A stretch of 38,480 nucleotides of DNA, from positions 1 through 38,480 of the forward strand of contig NZ_JAAIWK010000034.1 of assembly GCF_011008565.1 (NCBI RefSeq), written 5' to 3'. Position 1 is the stretch's first letter; each line of letters starts with the position of its first letter. The translations under genes were made by a program, and so were the position numbers. Below the pieces are notes generated by a model that was not told the origin of the DNA, searched no databases, and saw nothing but the letters and a program-made list of their open reading frames with translations. Origin of the DNA: Heyndrickxia ginsengihumi. Lineage in GTDB: Bacteria > Bacillota > Bacilli > Bacillales > Bacillaceae_C. This document shows, piece after piece, positions 32,737-38,480 of the stretch.

Positions 32737-34299
32737 ATGATAAAAGAAGAAAAAGTAAATTTAGAGAATGAAACACATTTAAACCAACTAGCATCTGTAG
32801 GACAAATTGCAGCTGGAATTGCACATGAGGTCAAAAATCCATTAACTGCTGTGAAAGGTTTTTTGCAGCTATTACAACAAGAAAGTGATAGTCAATATAT
32901 TAATATTGCACAGACAGAGTTAGATAATGCTATTACGACACTAAATAATTTACTTCAAGTATCCAAGCCGGAATTAGAAGATGAAGAGTTACAATCTATT
33001 AATTTAGCAGTTGAAATTGAATCTATTTTAAATCTATTTCAAGATAAATTGTACGATATTACCGTTGTGAAGGATTTTAAAGATACAGAGACATTGATTG
33101 TTGGTAAGAAAAGTCAGTTTAAAAAAGCGTTCTTTAATCTTATTAAAAATGCTATTGAATCTATTGAAGGAAAAGGGACAATTACACTGTCCCATGCTTT
33201 ACAAAACAATGAGGTCATCGTGACGATTAAAGATACAGGAGCAGGCATTCCTGAAGAAAAATTAGCATTGCTTGGAACACCATTTTTTACGACAAAGGCT
33301 GAAGGTACAGGGATGGGGCTAACCCAAGTTTTTTCTGCTATTTATCAACATGGCGGGCAAGTCATTGTGGAAAGTAAAGAAAATCAAGGGACAACATTTA
33401 CAATCAAAATACCGTTACGGCTGCAAATGGATAAAGGAGTGGTAAGAAAATTGAATTTAATTTATAAAGATTCTTTTTCCATTAGAGACTTCTTTTTAAA
33501 GAATAGAAAAATCTTTGAAGAACGACTACTTGATGAAGCGATCAATGTAAAAGATAAAATCGAAGAGATACATAAAATTGGTAATATTAATCTATTAAAT
33601 AATGCACATAAATTAGTAATGTTTGTAGTGGAAGAACGAGAGCATGAATTAATTTCATTCGCTAAGCAAGAGGGGATCGCATGGGCTAAGCACTCTTTAA
33701 CACTTGCGTTTAAACTGGAGTGGGTTCATGCAATCCGCAGAACTTTATGGGATTTCTTGTATAATTATGATATTAAAAACGGTTCAGAATCTAATAGGGA
33801 TTCTTTTTTTGCTTTAGAAAAGAAAATTAATGAACTTATAGATCAGTTTTTTACTCATTTTTTTATAAGTTATTCAACATATAAGGATGAATTGATAGAG
33901 AAGCAACGTACACTAGTTGAAAATCTTTCTGTACCAATTATTCCTATTAATAAAGATATATGCATCCTGCCTGTTACTGGCAAAATAGATATGATACGAG
34001 TTCATACAATCCAGGATAAAGTGTTTGATGAAATAGAAAACCAACATATTCAAATATTAATTTTAGATCTTTCCGGTGCCGCTCCTATGGACGGTGAGAT
34101 CACAAGGCAGTTATTAAAAATAATTGAGGGGATTTCAATGATGGGCTGCAAAACCATTGTGACAGGTATACGTGCTGAGATTGTAAAAAGTATTATATCT
34201 TCAGGAGTAGGGTTTATGAATCAAGCGGAATTTAAAGGAACACTTCAGGTGGCCTTAAATGATGTGATTTATAATCATAAACAACCTCAGGAAGTTTAA
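32737..34299 (+). CDS. Histidine kinase fused to RsbR-like and STAS domains
   Basis: A 520-aa soluble fusion. Residues ~15-80 are a HisKA dimerisation domain with H-box His30 (GIAHEVKNP). The kinase ATPase domain spans ~115-228 (N-box around Asn137, DTGAGIPEE, FFTTKAEGTGMGL). Residues ~245-390 form an all-helical globin-like RsbR N-terminal-type domain. The C-terminal STAS domain spans ~395-510 (ENLSVPIIPI, LPVTGKIDMIRV, LILDLSGAAPMDGEI). In RsbR paralogues the STAS residue after the conserved Asp is Thr or Ser and is phosphorylated by RsbT; here it is Gly453, so standard control looks absent. There is no membrane or PAS sensor; the RsbR-like domain may sense. No response regulator is adjacent. 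GGAAAGGAG lies 12 nt upstream. Confidence 0.9.
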   Translation: MIKEEKVNLENETHLNQLASVGQIAAGIAHEVKNPLTAVKGFLQLLQQESDSQYINIAQTELDNAITTLNNLLQVSKPELEDEELQSINLAVEIESILNLFQDKLYDITVVKDFKDTETLIVGKKSQFKKAFFNLIKNAIESIEGKGTITLSHALQNNEVIVTIKDTGAGIPEEKLALLGTPFFTTKAEGTGMGLTQVFSAIYQHGGQVIVESKENQGTTFTIKIPLRLQMDKGVVRKLNLIYKDSFSIRDFFLKNRKIFEERLLDEAINVKDKIEEIHKIGNINLLNNAHKLVMFVVEEREHELISFAKQEGIAWAKHSLTLAFKLEWVHAIRRTLWDFLYNYDIKNGSESNRDSFFALEKKINELIDQFFTHFFISYSTYKDELIEKQRTLVENLSVPIIPINKDICILPVTGKIDMIRVHTIQDKVFDEIENQHIQILILDLSGAAPMDGEITRQLLKIIEGISMMGCKTIVTGIRAEIVKSIISSGVGFMNQAEFKGTLQVALNDVIYNHKQPQEV

Positions 34300-34414
34300 T
34301 GTTTATGATTGAATTTGATGTTGAAGTGTACATAATCTATTTTTAAACGATTATGAAACAATTTATAGGTTTATTGGAAAGTTATTTTTTTACATAGTGA
34401 AATTAGGAAAAAAC

Positions 34415-34593
34415 AGGCTGGGACAAAGCACAAAAGTGGTTAGTTAAAGACGAACATTACCCAATCAGCTCCGGAAATAGACGAAGGCTTCTGCCAGAGG
34501 CTCACCAGCTTCCGCGGAAAGCGAAGTATATTTTTGGAGCGGGGTGGAGCACACTTTTCGGTTTTCTTTAGTTACCATCTTCTGTCCCAACCT
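34415..34593 (+). repeat. Dispersed ~179-bp repeat, copy 2
   Basis: It is bounded by inverted ends (AGGCTGGGACAAAG at the left, TTCTGTCCCAACCT at the right) and aligns with the reverse complement of copy 1 at 10898-11067. Blocks such as AAAAGTGGTTAGTTAAAGAC, GCGGAAAGCGAAGTATATTT and TTCTTTAGTTACC are conserved and the centre diverges. It ends 16 bp before the mnmH stop codon and, as a large hairpin, may serve as the end of both neighbouring transcripts. Confidence 0.8.
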
Positions 34594-34608
34594 CTTCTCA
34601 ATGTTAAA

Positions 34609-35652
34609 TTAGAGGGGGCGAGCAGCACTTTCTAAATGTTCGCGAATCACTTGTATTGCTTCATCAATATTTTTTACATTGATCATAATTTTTTTGTCGG
34701 CCGGATATTGATCCGTTGAATGTTTGTACAAAGGATCGTAGTAATATTCAAGTAATAATCTGACGGCAGAAGAATAATTTCCTGCAATCAAATCCGATTC
34801 AATTTGCTTTGCAATTGGTGTATGGATTCTCCGTTTAATACGATTAAAAGCATCTAGACACTCCTGCTCATGGTTCCATGGCTGATAGTCCTCTAAGATA
34901 TGTGTTACTCTCTCCTCAATAGGCATAACAATAAATAATTGGGTACCTTTCTCTTTTTTTTCTATTAAGAAGTCAGGAACTTCAACTTTTCCGATGCGTT
35001 TTCCTTCTCCCTCAAGTAAGAAGTATGAGGCTGACTTTAATTTTTCAAGTTCCTCAATTAGCAAAGCGTCAAACGACTTTTGATTATTGGGCTCTAAGCC
35101 AATTTGTCCAAAAATAGATCCTCTATGGTTTGCGATTCCTTCAAGATCAATAACAGGGAAACCTTCTGCGCGAAGTCGATGAAGAATCGTTGTTTTACCA
35201 GAGCCAGTATTCCCGTTTAAAATATAAGCTTTTTGTTGCAATTGCATCGTTTTTAACTTTTCTACGACCCAATTACGATATGAACGATACCCACCATTTA
35301 AACGCGCAACTTTAATTCCCATTAAAGAAAGAACAGTAGCAGAAGTTCGGCTTCGCATACCGCCTCTCCAACAGAAAACTGCTTTTTTACCCTCGATTTT
35401 TGAAAATTCTTTTACAAAAGCTGGCAATTTGGCGGAGACGATTTCGAGCCCACGTTCTTTAGCGGCTTGTGGGCTTACTTGTTTGTAAATTGTTCCAATT
35501 TCAGCTCTTTCTTCGTCATTAAAGAATGGGATATTTAAACTACCGGGTATGGTAGCGTTTTTATATTCTGATGGAGATCTCACATCAATAATGGTAAGTT
35601 TACCTTGCTTTTTTAGTTCGAGTAAGTCCTCGATTGAAATATCCTGAAACAC
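34609..35652 (-). CDS. mnmH: tRNA 2-selenouridine synthase
   Basis: A 347-aa protein from GTG 35652, which has GAGAGGTGG 7 nt upstream; the in-frame TTG at 35676 lies before this ribosome site. It is a two-domain enzyme that converts 2-thiouridine (via a geranylated intermediate) to 2-selenouridine at the wobble position of tRNAs for Lys, Glu and Gln. Residues ~1-130 are a rhodanese domain with Cys94 in VFCWRGGMRS. A P-loop (GNTGSGKTT, ~147-155) follows in the tRNA-binding C-terminal domain. It needs selenophosphate, supplied by the adjacent selD upstream in the same direction. A hairpin lies between the two genes, so expression may be partly independent. Confidence 0.95.
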   Translation of the reverse strand: MFQDISIEDLLELKKQGKLTIIDVRSPSEYKNATIPGSLNIPFFNDEERAEIGTIYKQVSPQAAKERGLEIVSAKLPAFVKEFSKIEGKKAVFCWRGGMRSRTSATVLSLMGIKVARLNGGYRSYRNWVVEKLKTMQLQQKAYILNGNTGSGKTTILHRLRAEGFPVIDLEGIANHRGSIFGQIGLEPNNQKSFDALLIEELEKLKSASYFLLEGEGKRIGKVEVPDFLIEKKEKGTQLFIVMPIEERVTHILEDYQPWNHEQECLDAFNRIKRRIHTPIAKQIESDLIAGNYSSAVRLLLEYYYDPLYKHSTDQYPADKKIMINVKNIDEAIQVIREHLESAARPL

Positions 35653-35714
35653 AGTCTTTCCACCTCTCTTTTTCAACGTAAATAGAAATTACAATTTGAC
35701 ACTGGATTTAATTG

Positions 35715-35742
35715 AAAAAATCGGCCTTTACGCCGATTTTTT
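35715..35742 (-). terminator. Terminator between selD and mnmH
   Basis: AAAAAATCGGC and GCCGATTTTTT form an 11-bp stem with a 6-nt loop. Because of its A and T arms it can work in both directions; it lies just after the selD stop codon on the minus strand. Confidence 0.85.
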
Positions 35743-35768
35743 TAATATCATGAATAAATTGTTAATGG

Positions 35769-36818
35769 TTATAGTACAGAAATATGACCTGGATTTTCTG
35801 CCACCACTTCACCAATTAATCCTGCTTGTACTCCGGCTTTTTGTAATGCTACTAGTAAATCATTTGCTTCTGTATCTGAAACGGCAATTAATAGACCACC
35901 GGATGTAACCGCATCGCATAAAATCCATTGATCGATTTGATCCATTGTTTTAGGAAATGTTACATCACCTTTTAAATGAGAAAAATTATTTTTTGTTCCA
36001 CCTGGAACAGCACCTTTTTCTGCTAATTCTCTTACTCTTGGTAATGTTGGTATTTGGTCTTTATAAATGTTTAAACTAGTATTACTGCCTTTTGCCATTT
36101 CGGAGGCATGTCCGAGTAAACCAAAACCTGTTACATCAGTACAAGCGTGAACATCATAGGATTTCATTATTTCCGAAGCTGTTTTATTTAATGTAGACAT
36201 CACCTTTGTCACACGAGCAATTTCTTCTTCTTCTAATAAGTCTCTTTTAATTGAAGTGGTCAAAATACCAACACCAATTGGTTTTGTTAAGATCAGTTTA
36301 TCCCCTGGCTTTGCCCCTGCATTAGTAAGCACTTTATCAGGATGAACAACACCAGTTACAGCAAGACCAAACTTAGGTTCTTTATCATCGATTGAATGGC
36401 CACCGACTAGCGTAACCCCAGCTTCTTTTAATTTATCTCCTGCTCCGCGTAAAATTTCCGTTAAGATTTGTTTGTCCAATGTAGAGATAGGGAATGCTAC
36501 AATATTTAATGCTGTTAAAGGTTTTCCGCCCATTGCATAAATATCACTAATCGCATTTGCTGCAGCAACTTGTCCGAACGAATATGGATCATCCACAATA
36601 GGAGTAAAGAAATCAACAGTTTGAACAATTGCTAAGTCATCAGTTAAACGGTAAACACCAGCATCATCACTCGTATCTAATCCAACCAATAAATTGGGAT
36701 TAGGAGCAGCTGGCGGTAAATTTCTTAAAACTTGTGCCAAGTCAGTCGGGCCAATTTTGCAACCGCAGCCTCCTTTTGAAGATAAAGAGGTTAACTTTAT
36801 ATGATTTGTTTCTGTCAT
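35769..36818 (-). CDS. selD: Selenide, water dikinase
   Basis: A 349-aa enzyme that makes selenophosphate from selenide and ATP. The glycine-rich N-terminus carries the active-site pair Cys18 (as Cys, not selenocysteine) and Lys21 in GGCGCKIGP. DDAGVYRL, QTVDFFTPIVDDPYSFGQ, ANAISDIYAMGG and GGHSIDD provide the ATP/Mg site of the PurM-like fold. The length is typical. The start ATG has AGAAAGG upstream. Paired with mnmH it supplies selenium for tRNA selenouridine. No selA/selB or selenocysteine tRNA is visible here, so selenoprotein synthesis cannot be judged from this window. A divergent permease gene follows on the other side. Confidence 0.96.
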   Translation of the reverse strand: MTETNHIKLTSLSSKGGCGCKIGPTDLAQVLRNLPPAAPNPNLLVGLDTSDDAGVYRLTDDLAIVQTVDFFTPIVDDPYSFGQVAAANAISDIYAMGGKPLTALNIVAFPISTLDKQILTEILRGAGDKLKEAGVTLVGGHSIDDKEPKFGLAVTGVVHPDKVLTNAGAKPGDKLILTKPIGVGILTTSIKRDLLEEEEIARVTKVMSTLNKTASEIMKSYDVHACTDVTGFGLLGHASEMAKGSNTSLNIYKDQIPTLPRVRELAEKGAVPGGTKNNFSHLKGDVTFPKTMDQIDQWILCDAVTSGGLLIAVSDTEANDLLVALQKAGVQAGLIGEVVAENPGHISVL

Positions 36819-36962
36819 TAGAAAACAACCTTTCTGTACATATATATCTTTATTATAAGATATCGTGTCAATAAAGTGAAAAGAATGCGCAGATTAAGGA
36901 CGATCTAGTTTCATATAAATTCTGTCTTTCGAGAAAAAATCACAAATACCCTCTAATAATTA

Positions 36963-36971
36963 TGGTATAAT
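36963..36971 (+). promoter_or_regulatory. Extended -10 promoter of the permease gene
   Basis: TGGTATAAT, a consensus extended -10, lies ~33 bp upstream of the ATG at 37004; the -35 region is poor. A strong ribosome site (AAGGAGG) follows. Confidence 0.6.
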
Positions 36972-37003
36972 AATATGTCAAAAAAAAATGATAAGGAGGT
37001 ACC

Positions 37004-38065
37004 ATGTTGCAATTAGAAACAACACAACAACAGCAATTAAGTCATAGAAAAATGTTCTGGTTAGTTGTTGCTTTTATAATAATCGCAGCTGTTGGGTTAC
37101 TTTATGTAAAATGGTGGCCTTATTATAACAAATCCATTTTAGCAGCCAATCAACATTCAATTGGGTCTTCTATATTAGGAAATACGGCAAATGCAACATT
37201 CTCTTGGCACTCTGCCTTAGATTATTCAGTTGCTTATTTTCAATCTGTATGGAAGGCAGCAATCCTTGGAATTTTACTTGGCTCTTTGCTACAAGTATTA
37301 TTACCAACATTCTGGCTTCTTAAAATACTTGGAAAAACATCATTTGGCAGTACAGCAATTGCAGGAATTGCTTCGGTTCCTGGAATGATGTGTACATGTT
37401 GTGCAGCTCCAATGGCTGTTGGCCTTCGCAAAAAAAATGTTTCAGTCGGAGCTGCATTAGCCTTTTGGATTGGGAATCCAATGATTAATCCTGCGACATT
37501 AATTTTTATGACTTTTGTATTGTCGTGGAAATTCACGATCATACGTCTTGTTTTTGGTCTTATTTTAACTTTTGGTGTAAGCTACTTAGCCAATCGATTT
37601 ACAAAAGATACTCAGCCGATCGATGTAGAACAGTATATTCATGATGATGATAAACAGGAAGGCAGCTTTTTAGTAAGATGGTTCAAAAGCTTAGGAAGTA
37701 TGCTTCTTTATATTGTGCCTTCATATGTATTATCTGTACTGCTTTTAGGAGCTGTACGTGTATGGCTATTCCCGGAATTAAGTGGTTCAGTTGCCAATAG
37801 TTTAATAGCGATTATTATCTTTGCAATTGCTGGGATGATTTTTGTAATTCCGACTGCTGCTGAAATTCCAATTATCCAAACCTTTTTATCACTTGGCTTT
37901 GGAGGCGGACCCGCAGGAGCGTTGTTAATTACGCTACCAGCAATCAGTTTACCGTCTTTATTAATTGTAGCGAAGTCATTTCCAAAAAAAGTATTATTGT
38001 TTGTCATTACATCCGTTGTGATTATTGGATTAGTAAGTGGATTAATTGGTAAGTTCGTATTATAA
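37004..38065 (+). CDS. ArsP/DUF318-type permease, possibly selenium-linked
   Basis: A 353-aa membrane protein with about 8 to 10 hydrophobic segments. The hallmark of the DUF318/ArsP_1 permease family is present: a cysteine motif after a Pro-Gly turn (PGMMCTCCAAP) and its pseudo-symmetric counterpart in the second half (IPTAAEIPI, then FGGGPAGALL). ArsP proteins export organoarsenicals through paired cysteines, and other members handle metals or remain unassigned. Here the gene is divergent from selD, with AAGGAGG before its ATG. A role in moving a selenium compound is a context-based guess. Arsenic or metal resistance is the alternative, but no arsR- or metallochaperone-like gene is adjacent. 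Confidence 0.85.
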   Translation: MLQLETTQQQQLSHRKMFWLVVAFIIIAAVGLLYVKWWPYYNKSILAANQHSIGSSILGNTANATFSWHSALDYSVAYFQSVWKAAILGILLGSLLQVLLPTFWLLKILGKTSFGSTAIAGIASVPGMMCTCCAAPMAVGLRKKNVSVGAALAFWIGNPMINPATLIFMTFVLSWKFTIIRLVFGLILTFGVSYLANRFTKDTQPIDVEQYIHDDDKQEGSFLVRWFKSLGSMLLYIVPSYVLSVLLLGAVRVWLFPELSGSVANSLIAIIIFAIAGMIFVIPTAAEIPIIQTFLSLGFGGGPAGALLITLPAISLPSLLIVAKSFPKKVLLFVITSVVIIGLVSGLIGKFVL

Positions 38066-38091
38066 GTTAATAATAATGTAAGAGATAAATG

Positions 38092-38131
38092 AAAAAAATT
38101 AGAGATGGGGAATTCCACCTCTAATTTTTTT
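38092..38131 (+). terminator. Terminator of the permease gene
   Basis: A 17-bp stem with one mismatch (AAAAAAATTAGAGATGG against CCACCTCTAATTTTTTT), a 6-nt loop and a long T-run. It shields the rRNA promoters from readthrough. Confidence 0.9.
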
Positions 38132-38247
38132 CTTTAAAAAAGGGTTTAAAAGTAATGTTTCTGTTCTTTACAGATGTTAGTATAATAAAACATTTAGTTG
38201 CTTTTTATTAAAAGATTTACGGTTATAAATTTTTTTGTTTAAAACCA

Positions 38248-38276
38248 TTGACAATTAGATACTGACTTGGTAAGAT
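38248..38276 (+). promoter_or_regulatory. rRNA operon promoter P1
   Basis: Consensus TTGACA (38248-38253), a 17-bp spacer and TAAGAT (38271-38276). Confidence 0.8.
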
Positions 38277-38318
38277 AATAAACGTCGCTGATACAGAAAA
38301 AATTATTTTAAAAAATAT

Positions 38319-38347
38319 TTGACGACAATGGGACAAGATGATATAAT
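38319..38347 (+). promoter_or_regulatory. rRNA operon promoter P2
   Basis: TTGACG (38319-38324), a 17-bp spacer and consensus TATAAT (38342-38347), ~90 bp before the 16S 5' end. The tandem P1/P2 arrangement is typical of Bacillus rrn operons. Confidence 0.9.
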
Positions 38348-38378
38348 AATTTTTGTCTTTAAAACATGATAGTAAGAT

Positions 38379-38396
38379 AGTTCTTTGAAAACTGAA
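38379..38396 (+). promoter_or_regulatory. rRNA leader boxA antitermination sequence
   Basis: The leader contains AGTTCTTTGAAAACTGAA, the conserved boxA-like motif of Bacillaceae rrn leaders that loads Nus factors for antitermination. Confidence 0.75.
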
Positions 38397-38438
38397 CAAA
38401 ACGAAACGTCAATTTTTTTATGAGCTTATATCAAACAT

Positions 38439-38480
38439 CTTTTTGGAGAGTTTGATCCTGGCTCAGGACGAACGCTGGCG
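38439..38480 (+). rRNA. 16S ribosomal RNA, 5' end only
   Basis: The universal start GGAGAGTTTGATCCTGGCTC and the following GACGAACGCTGGCG are the first ~40 nt of bacterial 16S rRNA. The gene is cut by the window end. The exact 5' end is estimated by comparison with B. subtilis (about 6 nt before GGAGAG). The upstream ATCAAAC can pair with GTTTGAT, as in processing stems. Confidence 0.95.

Noticed and set aside
35769-36818. selD as a selenoprotein with in-frame UGA
   Set aside because: The active-site codon encodes cysteine (GGCGCK), and the frame is open throughout.
38066-38247. tRNA gene in the spacer before the rRNA operon
   Set aside because: No cloverleaf or GTTC-A-TC T-arm signature was found; the spacer holds only the terminator and promoters.
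1-38480. CRISPR array
   Set aside because: No series of regularly spaced repeats longer than two copies was seen, and no cas genes are present.

Overview
The window comes from a low-GC Gram-positive bacterium of the Bacillaceae type. The ribosome binding sites are strong AGGAGG-like sequences with frequent TTG/GTG starts. A tandem-promoter rRNA operon with a Bacillus-style boxA leader and the first ~40 nt of 16S rRNA sits at the right end. Several proteins resemble Bacillus families (YfjN-type Dus, a YobU/YobV-like pair, RsbR-type STAS). I cannot name the species.

Region 1 (1-5,500) looks accessory. A minus-strand group encodes a two-winged-helix protein resembling plasmid/phage replication initiators, an 88-aa unknown and a 55-aa excisionase-like helix-turn-helix protein. 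Direct and inverted repeats lie beside them, but no integrase is visible. Next comes a tightly packed plus-strand operon of three AT-rich genes (2,372-5,037): a ~401-aa unknown, a 231-aa unknown and a protein with a C-terminal TIR domain that keeps the position of the NADase glutamate. It ends in a strong terminator. The architecture is that of an anti-phage defence operon, I do not recognise the two partner proteins, and this is the best candidate for an undescribed system. A series of hairpins and a ~99-nt structured element separate it from core genes.

Region 2 (5,800-9,400) holds a tRNA-dihydrouridine synthase, then a divergent WYL regulator / GyrI-like effector-binding protein pair followed by an unknown 155-aa protein.

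Region 3 (9,650-23,780) is a nitrogen/carbon catabolic island: a LysR regulator; an M20 carbamoylase/allantoate-hydrolase-like gene broken by one apparent frameshift; an arginine-deiminase-fold hydrolase; an APC permease; an aldehyde dehydrogenase; a cyclase-family hydrolase; an amidase; an NCS1 permease with a Cys-rich tail; and a royal-jelly/yellow-type beta-propeller. The deiminase-carbamoylase pair suggests stepwise breakdown of a guanidino compound through a ureido intermediate.

Region 4 (23,960-28,750) is an arabinoside utilisation locus: a GH127 beta-L-arabinofuranosidase and a GPH-family symporter on the minus strand, divergent from an AraC-type regulator. The intergenic region carries a 16-bp palindrome, a 38-bp inverted repeat and two cre-like sites.

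Region 5 (28,800-38,480) holds an L,D-transpeptidase, a chemoreceptor, an unusual histidine kinase fused to an RsbR-like/STAS module, and a tRNA-selenouridine set (mnmH, selD) divergent from an ArsP/DUF318-type permease. It ends at the start of the rRNA operon. Two inverted copies of a ~175-bp repeat (10,898-11,067 and 34,415-34,593) mark a dispersed repeat family.
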